Of a DNA stretch of 64,000 bases, positions 13,353 to 24,275 are shown piece after piece. The notes under the pieces are model-generated. The model worked only from the letters and a program-made list of their open reading frames with translations. It was not told the origin of the DNA and searched no databases. The translations under genes and the position numbers were made by a program. Source of the DNA: Syngnathus acus. Its lineage: Eukaryota > Chordata > Actinopteri > Syngnathiformes > Syngnathidae. Each line of letters begins with the position of its first letter. Position 1 is the stretch's first letter. The stretch is taken from assembly GCF_901709675.1 (NCBI RefSeq), contig NC_051089.1, forward strand, positions 6,695,476-6,759,475, in the 5' to 3' direction.

Positions 13353-13399
13353 CTATTTATTTATTTATTTATTTATTTGTTTGTTTGTTTGTTTGTTTA
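13353..13399. repeat. (TTTA)n-(TTTG)n microsatellite
   Basis: Around seven TTTA-type units pass abruptly into about five TTTG units, a compound tetranucleotide repeat. Confidence 0.9.
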
Positions 13400-14496
13400 C
13401 TTTGTCATTTATTTTTAGGGCACTGTCAATGTGACCCAGCAAGAGGCTTGGATAATTTCTGCGTTGAAGCATGGTAGGCTACAATAGAAATGTCCTGGTG
13501 TGAGGTGACCTTAAAGCTATCCAATTTTTGGGGGCTTTTTGACTAACTGAATTGAAGTGGTGCTCTAAATACATGTTATACACCAGAAGTGCTCAACTAT
13601 TTTTTTTTTTTTAACTGCATAGTTTGCAAGAGACGCCTCAAAAGGTGAAATATTGAGCCACCCACTGCATCGACACTCCAAAAAGTTGGGATAGTGTTAG
13701 GTTTACTGAGTTCAGGTCACAAGGCTTGTTGCAAACGCGATAGAGTGATGCTAGCTTGGATGTTGTTGCCAAGAGCTGTGCCTGTGCTCCCGAGTGGGAG
13801 GCTCGTTGAGGGTCTCACTCGGAATGTGTCAAACTTGGAGATGTACATTTTCACACCGGCGGCGAGCTCACTGACTCCCTCACTTGCCAGCATGAAGGAG
13901 CAGAGACTAAAGATGAACACCTCTCCAGGAAGTCTAAGCTCTGCATTATGGAACCGCTGTTGAATTCCTGTCCTTCCTCAAGCCTACTTTTGTCATCATG
14001 GTTCATAACAGGCCATGTTTTGTTTGCCAAAGACATACAACACTGATGGAGATCTATTAACACCCACTCTTGGCAGATAGTGGGATCCCAGCAAGATCAA
14101 TTCTGTTGGACTTCACCCCAACATAAAAAGGTCAGGGCTTTACACGACCACAGCAGCATCTGGCCCTGGTGCTAATTAATCCAAGCTGCCTTACAACCGG
14201 CCGTCAAGCACTTCATCAGCACCGGCCGGTAGCTGCCGTACGGGGTCAGCGCTCCTGAAGCAAGCAGGGTGCTGAAGCGTGAACACACCTCAACGGTGTC
14301 TGTTCTACTTCTCTGGTGAGAAAGGTAATAGCTCACTGGAAAGATACTTTAGATGTGGAGACACTAACCTTTATGAATTTAAATCCCTGGCTCATTTATT
14401 TATTGTTATGTTGTCATTATAAATCATGTTTGATTTATGATTTATTTTATTCTTCATAGTTCAGCCAGTGATTTCATTATGAGCGTTTTTTTTTTT
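13400..14496. other. Non-coding spacer with a GC-rich block
   Basis: At 14160-14300 a GC-rich block holds ctaattaatccaagctgcc and two CCGGCC palindromes (near 14198 and 14222). It may be a conserved element; no exon is evident. Confidence 0.45.
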
Positions 14497-14599
14497 GCTT
14501 GTACAAAGAACTAATGGGGTCGATGATTTTGCTTGTACAAGGAACTAATGGGGCCAATGAGTTTGCATGTAAAAGGAACTAATGGGGTCGATGAGTTTT
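14497..14599. repeat. Minisatellite, three copies of a 34-bp unit
   Basis: Copies start at 14497, 14531 and 14565. Each contains GCTTGTACAA or a close variant, then GGAACTAATGGGG and a TCGATGA or CCAATGA ending with a T run. Unit lengths are 34, 34 and 35 bp. No coding or structural role is visible. Confidence 0.85.
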
Positions 14600-14644
14600 G
14601 CACAGGGAAAAATAAAAATGGCGATTATGCCGGAATTATGCTGC

Positions 14645-14760
14645 GCTTGGCAACCAGTGCAGGTTCATGTCTTGCCTAAAGTCAGTTGGCATAGGCTCCA
14701 ATTACCGGTGACCCTTAATGAGGACAAGTGCCATAGAAAATGGATGATGGATGGATGGAG
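14645..14760 (+). repeat. 3' part of a SINE/L2 repeat
   Basis: The stretch carries the family landmarks in order: ggcaaccagtgcaggttc, gtcagttggcataggctcca, tgacccttaatgagga and the tail tagaaaatggatgatggatg. It corresponds to the 3' third of the element at 6218-6569, in the opposite orientation, with the head missing (5' truncated). Confidence 0.75.
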
Positions 14761-14888
14761 AAATTAAGGCAAATGGCAAGATCCCAAGCAGAGTAGACGG
14801 AATAACACAAAAAAGTTTGGAGATATCAATTGTCAGGAAATCATATCCTGATTGTCTGAGCTGGCCAGCACAGGGATGATTTTAAAAC

Positions 14889-14929
14889 AATAATAATAAT
14901 AATAATAACAATAATAATAATAATAATAT
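14889..14929. repeat. (AAT)n microsatellite
   Basis: About 13 trinucleotides of AAT with one AAC interruption. It lies 128 bp beyond the SINE/L2 tail and is not obviously part of it. Confidence 0.9.
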
Positions 14930-17900
14930 TTCCCTATTGTGAGGCTGGAGGCTCCCTGCACATGCTTACATTTCTTAAACATAACATTTTCCAAACCATC
15001 TTTTCAATTTAATTCCGATTTGAACAAAAGAGAGAGTATGAAAAGCCCCAACTCCTCATGAGATTGCTTTATTCTGCCCTCTTTGAGTGGTAAATCCCGC
15101 CGTGACAAGATGCGTGCCTGCATGCTGACAAGGCATTAGCGAGCCTTGGCTACCTGGCCTTACTATGTGCAGCCATTATGCAGGGTTCCTGCCTCCTGCA
15201 GCATGCAGGTGGGATGTGGGACCTACTTATTACAACCCAGATGTGCCTGTAATCCATCACTGTCTCTCTTGCCCCCATTGTACTCTTGAGGATGTCTAGA
15301 GCACGGCCTCTAGGTGTGCGTGTGTGAGTGTGTGGGGCCATGGCCTGTTACCTCTGTCTTTCTTTGTCGCCCTTCAAATGTCTGTTGTAGTGGTCAATCT
15401 TTAGTCATGCATTGGTGTATGTGAAAAGTTCAACTTTTATTCCTAAAGGTGTAAACATCAACTTAAAGGATAATAGTTGACAAACATGATTTTGCAGGGC
15501 ACATAAAAAATGAATGTTCAGATCTTGACCCCTGGCCTTGAGTTTGACACTATAGCTTATGCAGTTGACCTTCTTGTCTGAGAGGCAAAAATGTGTTACT
15601 GTTATGATTTTTTGATGCTACGATTTGCACTCTGGAGCAAATTTCTAATAAAAAAAAACCTCAGATATATTGACTTCCCCTCTTACCATTATTGTGATCA
15701 ACATCTGATTGGCACTTTGTATTTCCCACCACTGGCTTACCTTACCAGCCCATATAGGACTAATAAAGAGTCATTAAATCACTGCACATATTAATAATAA
15801 TTGTTCATAATTCGCACATGTACTCCATCTTTTCTTGCTGCTATAAATCTAAATGGGTCATTTATTTGTGAGTAAAGTACCACGTCCCCGTCAATACTTA
15901 TATTTTTTCATATACTAGATGACGATGGCTGGCGCAAGGCTCATTACTTGTGCCGCTCATTATTTTTTCATTACGTGTCACTTCTCCTCCCCAGTCCAAC
16001 AAAATGGATGATCTGTTTTGGTAAGTAAGAGCTACAACCGCAGGAAAATATTTGCTTCAGTCCAAGACAACTTTGTTAAACTTCACCCAGTTGAGATAAA
16101 TTTAGTTGCACTGGACACCTCTCAGGCTTTGACAGCGTCAATATTCTCAGGTTTCGCTGAACATGAGAGGTGCCTGCTTCCTCCTCCCCACATCGATCGC
16201 GCTTCTAAAAGCTATAATCCTTGTCTTTAAACGCCTTTCCGCCAGCTCGAGTGTTACTAAAGAACAACAGGCAATTAGAGCGTCCAGTTAAGGCGGCTTT
16301 TATATGGCGCCGTTGTCCCCTCACTGCGGGCCTCTGGAGAGTGAGTAATGCGGTTTGGTGGATGTCGCGCCCACACAAGCCCCTCACCCTGACACTCGGG
16401 CTGATTTAAGAGCACCATTAGAAGTAATCTTTGCCCCCACGTTGTTCCAACTCGCCTTGCAATATGTGGCCACGTTCGCCATTTTGATTGAGCTCACCTG
16501 AATGCTGAGCAGCATGACAAAAGGGCGTTGAGATAATCGAAAATAATTCCAAGTGACACAACACAATTAAGCTCTCGGTTGATTCTTGTCCTAACAAGTA
16601 GTTTGTGGGTTAGTCTCTGCATCCTCGCCGCCAATCGATACTTATATGTGCTAGTGGATTGCTTACCACCGCTGCTGCCCAAGCTAATGAGCTAGTGGTT
16701 AGGGACAAGCAGAAATCAATCTCATGATGTTCTCAGTTAAAGCCTTTGTTGGGTTTCCGGAGCGTCCAAGCTAACGTTTGCAAGGTCCGGTAGGGGATCT
16801 GAGGATGCGCGAATATTTCCTTGCCGCTTCACTCCTTTAATTGCCCGATCAATAGATTCTGTGTCAATTGCATCATGCCAAGAAAGCAGAGAGCAAAAAC
16901 AAGAAGCAAACCCAATCTGGCGTTGCGTACTTCCTCCTGGGACTCATCTGTCACCCGATCAATACAAACGATGACAGCTCACAGATTCGGCGTCATCTTT
17001 CATTGGGCCACCACAGGAACCTTTCTGGACCATATAGAAGCTGCCAAAGTGGACTTCTGCTAGCGGACCTGCCACAATTGCTCACTCCGGCTAATGGGCC
17101 GAGGTGTGAGACACGTCTTTGTTCACGGTGAAAGTGCTCGGAGGATGACAGTCGAGCGGAAGTGATGCTGATCTCAAGGAGATAAAAATAGCAGACAAGA
17201 TGAGGCGGGATTTTGGTTGTTGTCCGTTCGTGCTGTTTTCATTTGAGTCCTAAATGACGTCATGAATCTGACATTGTCCTTTCTATTTTGTCAATTGACC
17301 TTTGTCAATATATTGGTGACATTGTGTAATATAAACAAGACAAATACAACTGAACAAGTCACAGGAGTGAGTGTTGTATAAAATAATCAAACTGGAAGAC
17401 TCAAAGTTCCTAATTTTACAAGTATTTTCGGAATGTCCATTTTGAATCTAATTCCGAAAAGTCTTACTGTGGTAGAAGTCATCTAAATTATATGGAAATG
17501 GTATTTTTATTTATTTATATTGTGACAGCCTCGCAGAAGTGAGGTGTGAAGATTGTGACTATAATTACCGCCAAGTTAAATTTCACGTTTGTTTTTCTTA
17601 CTCGAATGCCAGAGCACAGACAGGAAAGTGGCATCTTTGGAAAAGGTCAGCGTTCTGTATTTAATTTGATATAGAAAAGATGGCGAGAGTGAACCAAGAA
17701 GAAAGGAAATGTGATGTGAATGCAAACTTCAATCACGCCATTCTGCGTCGTTTAAACTCCAATTTTAGCAGTTCATATCCAAAAGTATCTTGCTCATCTG
17801 TTAGTTTTTGTTTCATTTTGATTCATAGCTGTAAGTTTGTTTGAGTTGTGTGATGCAAAGCCTTGGGAGCGATCTTTGCTCTGATACAAGACATTGCGGA

Positions 17901-18550
17901 ATCCCGTCACATAACTTGTATGAAACAGATTTTGGTTCACTACATCCAAGGACTAACATAATACACTTTCTGCATGTTGAAGATACTAAGATTAAAATGT
18001 GAAGCATAATCCCTGAGGTGCAATTGATTAAAATGCAGGCAGTAATATAGAAATACACTTTTCCTTTTAAATTTTTCCACCGGTGCCATAGGTGGACCTT
18101 AAAAGTGAATTAGTAGTGATAGGGAACATTGGTCGAATGGGAACCATTAAAGTCATCTGTCAGGCACCCTGGCAGGAATTAACACATTTCAGGGATATTA
18201 ACATGCAGGTTGTTACTAAGAATTAAGGTCATTCAAATTCTTTCCAGCAGCCCAGTCCACGAATTTGACTTCCTTTGCATGATACAAACCCCGTTGGGAT
18301 GGCAGTGGAGCTGAGTCAGAGTATATTGCTGACCAATTAGTGGACCATCCCACCTTCATAAGCCATCCTGAGCTTCAATGTGAGCCTTTTAATGTGCAAC
18401 GCTCGACATTCTTGAGGTAGTTTATCATAAATAAATTCCAGCAGCAAGCTGAAGCTCTCAGCAAAATCAAATATAACTTGTCGAATCATCTCACATGCAC
18501 CAATACAGCGTCTTTCAGATGTCCAAAAAATAATATACTATATATATACA
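14930..18550. other. Non-coding spacer, enhancer-like blocks
   Basis: No exon is supported. The stretch 16100-16480 is unusually GC- and CpG-rich for the window and contains gcaattagagcgtccagtta and a 9-bp inverted repeat CACCTCTCA/TGAGAGGTG (16116 and 16164). The stretch 18270-18430 is unique and motif-dense. Both are candidates for conserved non-coding elements. Confidence 0.45.
15521..15551 (-). repeat. Terminal fragment of a DNA transposon
   Basis: On the minus strand this reads AGTGTCAAACTCAAGGCC followed by AGGGGTCAAGATC. It resembles the widespread vertebrate DNA-transposon end of the type GTGTCAAACTCAAGGCCCGG. No matching opposite end was seen nearby, so this is a solo end or an eroded element. 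Confidence 0.45.
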
Positions 18551-18818
18551 CACTGTAGTTTCCAGACTATCTGTACTTTTTTAACCCTGCGGCTTATAGT
18601 CCAGTGCCTCTTATCTATGGATTTTTCATGATTTATGATATAGTAAGAGAATTTGTTTGGGTAATACAGATAATAGAGATGAGTACATTTCATTTAGAAC
18701 ACCTGCGACTTATAGTCTGTTGCGGCTTATATATGTATGAACAAAACATTATTTTCTGCAAATTTTAGTTGGTGCGGCTTATATTCAGGTGCGGTTTATA
18801 GTGCGGAAATTACGGTAT
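18551..18818. mobile_element. MITE (short DNA transposon) with inverted ends
   Basis: The left end reads CTGTAGTTTCCAGACTAT. The complement of the right end reads CCGTAATTTCCGCACTAT; 14 of 18 bases agree. Inside are repeated motifs characteristic of a common fish MITE: gcggcttatagtccagtgc, tgcggcttatatatgt and gtgcggcttatattcaggtg. There is no coding capacity. Decay of the left end suggests an old copy. Confidence 0.75.
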
Positions 18819-20362
18819 GTATTTATATTTATATTCACATTACCAATTCATATCTATATCTATGTTTAAATGTATTTTTTAATTCATACAAATATATATA
18901 CGTATGTATATGTACGGATAGGCTAACGATATAAAACGACAGCCTGTGTGAAAAGGAAAGAGCAGAGCAGGTTTGTAAAAGCCTTTAAGAGGGAAGGATG
19001 AGATCTGATCTGAGAAGGTGGGAGATGGATGATGGCCCCGAAATAAATGATGGACCCGCGTGCTCACCTAATGCGAGTCGCAAATGGATTCGCCTTTGTC
19101 CCGAGGATACGCAAGCCATCCTTGAAGCCCCGTCAACGCTTAGGGTAGCTCATATGCGCGCACGTGGATGCAAACAAGCAGCAAGCTCATTTATGCCGCT
19201 GTTTATTACTATTATCGCAAACATGAGCTGCCTCTCGCTCCGTGACGGCTATCATCATCAACTGAGGCTCAGGTGTTTCTCTGGCTTTCACTTTGCAGGA
19301 AGCCTCGACACTATTTCTTGCGCCATGGTGTCTCATTCTCACTGCAATCTCATTTTCAACTTTATTAACTTGTCATAATGTGGGTCTGCACTCTACTAAG
19401 TCGATCGAGTTGTTTGCAGATCGGCTGCTTTATAAGCTTGTTCAAAGGAATTGTTTTTCTTCAACATTTAATGATCCCAGCAAGTGTTTCTCCTGTGGTT
19501 TAATGACTCCCTGGCGCATTTTTATCACTCAGCTTAAACATCATGGGTTTAATTTAGGTGTGTACCGCTTATCAGAATTCAGCTACCGGATCATTTTGGG
19601 TGCCCATTATTTTAAAAGGCAATTACTGCCTGTGATAATTACCTTAATGGACAATTAAGACAGACTAACTTTATCACGGTATAATTGGTGAACGCTTGTG
19701 GCTAATAGGCAGGAGAGGCTGTTGCTTGAGGCGCTACAAAGCAGTTCAAAGGATGCAACCACTTTGAATTTGTGATTTATTCACACAGAATAAAAACGTG
19801 CAACAACTTCAATAGGTTATGCAATGTCTCTGAATATTACAGAGACTAAGAGAATTTTTTTTTCTTCGATGAATCTCCATTCATTCCATAATTGAATAGA
19901 ATGAGCAACTTCCAGTAGCAAACACAAGCTTATTTGTTGAACCAGCTGTTAACACTGACATCCATCTAGAGAATAGGATCAAATGACAACATCCCCTTCC
20001 TAGCTGATGATGTACTTTAAATAAGAAACAGTATTAGTTACGTATATTGCAGAACATTATACAACTTGTATATTGGAACTATTCTTTTATCTGTTACCCA
20101 AGTATATGATTTATGCACAATTAAATAGAGTATGAATAAAATGTTTTCTTATTTTACAGAATTAATCACTTCCTCCGTGCGGGGCGGACTTGTGTGTTAT
20201 GCCTCTTGTATGCCGTATTAAATATCGTTATGTAATGTTTATAGGGAGGTTTGTTTACACCGTGTAACTTTGTGTAATGTAGTTATGTGATGATAAACGA
20301 CACTGCATGATGCTATGCTATGCTTACGCTGCTATGTGGGGTTTTGGTACTGTTACACAACA
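18819..20362. other. Non-coding spacer with strong enhancer-like blocks
   Basis: Stretch 19020-19290 is GC/CpG-enriched. Stretch 19500-19665 is dense in homeodomain-type cores. The rest is AT-rich unique sequence. No exon is supported. Confidence 0.45.
19500..19665. promoter_or_regulatory. Candidate conserved enhancer (motif-dense)
   Basis: Within 165 bp there are many homeodomain-type cores: gggtttaatttagg, caattactgcc, tgataattacctta and ggacaattaag. The stretch has no simple repeat, transposon word or open frame. Such AT-core clusters in unique sequence are typical of deeply conserved developmental enhancers in vertebrate gene deserts and large introns. No conservation data were available. 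Confidence 0.3.
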
Positions 20363-20367
20363 TCAAA

Positions 20368-20393
20368 TCCTGTGTGGAGTTTGCATGTTCCTC
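20368..20393 (+). repeat. Short SINE-body fragment
   Basis: cctgtgtggagtttgcatgt followed by tcctc matches the conserved 'tgtgtggagtttgcatgttctcc' type block of the tRNA-headed SINE. Only about 26 bp remain, so the call is tentative. Confidence 0.45.
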
Positions 20394-22684
20394 ACACTCT
20401 CCATCCCTAAGTGCCGGCTCTCCCTTCTCATCCCCACTGCAGTGCCTCCGCAGCACCCACGGGAGCAGGTGGTAGAGGGATGACGCTTTGCTTTGATTGC
20501 TGCTTGGCTGCGGGCATTCCCGGGGCCGAGGAGCCGCGCCGCTTCAGTCGGCTGGATATGCTGGTAAATAATCCCGGCTGGGGAGAGAACAGAGAAACTG
20601 TGGAGGGATGGAAAGGAGGAAGAAGGATGGAAAGGAGGAAGGGAGAGGGAACCTGTGCGCAAGATTTTTCTGATTGTAAGTCATACCTGTTTGATTTTGA
20701 TTGGTTGTCGGAGGGAGAAGTGACACTGATGACTTGTGGTCGACGGGATTTTTTTTTTTCCCTGCCCCAAAAAAATTGAGCTCTGAGACAGATTTTGCAG
20801 GACAAGAAGTAATATTCAACCTCACAGATAAACTATACTAAAAGGAGACATGCAATTTCATCACAATCTTAAACAGTTTCCGGGTGTATTAATGAAACCG
20901 CTTTCCGTCAACATACAAAAGTGATTAAAAAAAAAGTACACTTAACATCTACTTGTTATATGCTGGTTCAAATCACTGTCTGTCTGTCTAAATATTTTTA
21001 TATATTTTTAATTCTTTATAGAATTAAATTAATTTGTGCCATTGTGATGCCTTGATTTTAGTGAAGTTAGTACACAGCCATAAATTCAATACAGCAGCAT
21101 AAATATGCTAATTAAATAATCACTAAAACAGAACATATTATATCTGTGATATATGGGGCCAGAACTGCTTCAAAAGCTTAGTGTTGGACCGTATTTATTG
21201 TTGTATTTAATAACTTTTCTAAACACTCTATTTTTCACCCAAAAGAGACTTCTTGTGGTATTATTGGAGACTCTGAGAATCCCTTCAAGGTAGAAATTTC
21301 TTCACATCGAGATTGCAAATGAATTGCTAATTTGACCACATACTGTAAAAGTGGCTTAAATTTTCCTCGTCACGTACCGCATAGAAAGTTTTGCTTGATT
21401 TGTTTAGCACACTTTTAACAGTGGATGCCCAACCTGACTAATTTGTATCCAGTTGGTGGAATTTAATCATATACTGTGCACCCTACAAAAATGTTAACTC
21501 ATTTTTCACTGGTCGATGACAGAAAGACAACACCACTATTAATGCAGTGTCACTGTAGTGTCCTGGTTTACTGGACCTATTTCCAGAATAAACCCATAGT
21601 CTCCCCCATGCTAGTCCCTTTTCCCCTCGTCTCTATAGAGATCGTTCTGCTATGTGCCGAGTGCAATTTACACTTGCTCCCACAAATAAGTTACAATTAA
21701 ATATAAATCATACACATGAGGGTAAAGCTGATTAAGATTTCAAATGCGTTCAGCTTGCCCTTTTTAAATACTTTATGAGAACGGAAGCCGTAATTGGAGC
21801 TCTTCCAGCAGTGATCGATCTTTCTTTCTCTAGTTATAAAGAAAGCCGTAGTTCTCTAAATGACAACGTTGCGTATCTTATTATAGGTACCATGCTTTTT
21901 TTAGACTCATCTTTATTAAATTAATGGAAGGGCTGAATAGAGACGAGTATACATGTGTAAATATATTTCATTCGAAGTATACAAAAGAAATGAAAAAATA
22001 TCCGGACTACATGGCATTTTTTCTTTGCAGATCTGATGTATAAAAACCATACTGTGGCATATTTGATAAACCCCAACCTTGACCCGGATGGCAAAAAAAG
22101 TAAGTCTTCTATATCCACACCATGCTCCACATGGATATTTCTCCACCCCTCAGGAATTCAGCAGATTCCGCTGTCGTCACCTCTATTATAGGACCCGCTG
22201 GCCCTGAGAAAAGCAAATGTGAGGCACAAGTGAGAAGTGTCATCAGATGAGCTGCAGCTGACTTCTCATCAGCTCACACAAACTTCAACTTTGCCTCTCG
22301 CAGCCGGAAAAGGTCATCGATGCCCCGAGGTTTCTCGAGCTCACGCTTTCACTCCCACATCTCTTCCCCCTCGCTACAATTTTTAGTTGTAAAAATGCTT
22401 CATGAGCTCGCCACAGATGTGGTAAAGAAGCATCGCTGTCAGGTGGCATTTATCAAGCGTAATGTTTTTACGCGGACTGACGTCAAGCTCAAAAACATCT
22501 TAGCACATCTCTCAAAAGACTGACATTTTATAATGTGCTACATTTAAACCAAATGTGCCATTTTGGAGAGCACAACAGAAGTGCTTTAAAGTCAGACTGG
22601 ATAAAAAATAAGAATCATGAAAAATGGTAATGTGCATAAAGATGTTAAGATTTGTTAAGAAGGAGACATTGGTGGTTGAGTGAG

Positions 22685-22721
22685 TGTTAGGCATTCACAA
22701 AGTTTGTTAGGCATTCACAAA
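22685..22721. repeat. 20-bp tandem duplication
   Basis: tgttaggcattcacaaa occurs twice with a period of 20 bp (22685 and 22705). This is a simple local duplication. Confidence 0.85.
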
Positions 22722-24248
22722 ATCAGAAATAACATGAAGTTCAAAAGTACTGTGGATCCAACCAACCCCCGGATGAATTGTAAATAATTGATTAAAAAAA
22801 AAAAACGAAATGAAAGGAACTGTCCCTCTGGGCTGCTAATGTCTGGCATGCAGTACCACCGAACAGGTTGTGCTGCCCGACTACAATCTCGGCCTTTGTA
22901 TTGCGCTGTAAAACCTTTACAAAGCACATTTAATACAGCCAATTCGAAGGCATTGATCGAAATTTCCATCTACATTAGTAGACCTGCCATTATAAAGCCT
23001 AAAGCAGAGGGATTTATGATTCAGCGGTTAGCTTTCCAGTCTCTTTATGAGTCCACTAGTCTTTACCAGCCAGGTGCTAAGCCAGATTTTACTAGGCCTT
23101 CATCTTTTACCTCTTCATTTTGAAAAAGCGTACGGTAAATCTCCATCTGTAGCGTTGGTTATTAAAATATGCATACAGCGAGACAAAAATTTTGAACACA
23201 TTATATTATCAGAGTATTATATTATCATTGTGTACATGGGGTTTTCTAATTATATTATTAAACAATTGAAAATAGTCCATCTTGGAAGTAAGTGCAGTAT
23301 TTTTTAACAAACTGAGATAGAGTGTAACATTTTATAATCTTTGGCAGCGGATACGCAATGATATACAACAACGTACTCGGCGTGACCATTTCAAATTTCA
23401 TTCACGGGTGACTGGTGTGTCACACTCAGCATTCCAAGTCAGTGTTGATGAAATACGGTTAGAGCAATATGAAATGGATTAATATGGATTGATATTCCCA
23501 ACTCAGCTCATACATTGTGATTTACAGATGCAAATGCTAATGACTTAATTAAGTGAACGCTTTTAAATGGAATTTGAAAAGATGAAAAGCTAAGAGTAAA
23601 TCAAAGGACTTGAAAGTTTGCACCAAAGGAAGTGTTGAGGGCTCTTGCCATCTTATAACTGGATCTGGGTCAATTTTACATAATTATTACCTCACGTCAA
23701 ACACTGTTCTCCGGCGGTAGCGCTTGCCAAATTACGTGATGTGTTTCTGTGCATTTACAAGCTATAGACTGGCAGTAATATAAGAATTATGACTTCATTT
23801 CCAGGGTGAGTCAGCCACTCCAGCAAAGGTAGTTTAATAGTCCGAAAAGAGTTTGACTCACACACTTCATGAAGACATTTGATGATGAGCACAAAGCAAT
23901 GACGATGATGGCACTCGTTTCTTGACCATTTAAAGCTAATTGTGACGAGCCATTTTGTCCGCACGACGCTTGCAAATATTGTTAGTAGGACACCGAGTGT
24001 GCATGGTGATCACAGCGTGCTCTTTCATGCAACCTTGGGCATAAGTCAGCCTTCCTTCAGTAATGCCACATTGTTTATTTTGTTTATGCAGGTCACAAGC
24101 GGCCTTTGGCTGGAGCGAGCAATGTGACAAGCAACACTTGAATTGCCTTTACATGAACAGAAAACACAAATAGTTTTCAAACTGAAAAGCATTTGCAGAC
24201 TTAAAGATCATTTTTATGTTCTGGAACCAATCTTTTGGAAATGCAGTC

Positions 24249-24275
24249 GAACCTCCAAAGTGGTACAATTTGCAG
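24249..24275. repeat. Short shared repeat word, copy 1
   Basis: cgaacctccaaagtggtac here and aaacctccaaagtggaacac at about 41131-41150 share a 14-base core plus flanking bases. This suggests two remnants of one repeat family. Too little remains to classify. Confidence 0.3.

Noticed and set aside
16116-16172. Inverted repeat CACCTCTCA/TGAGAGGTG, possible hairpin RNA
   Set aside because: Only 9 paired bases with a 39-base loop; too weak for a microRNA precursor.
22715-22969. Minus frame ending in a hydrophobic tail, considered as the missing GPI-signal exon
   Set aside because: The upstream T-rich run is not followed by an AG acceptor, and the tail is translated T-rich DNA.
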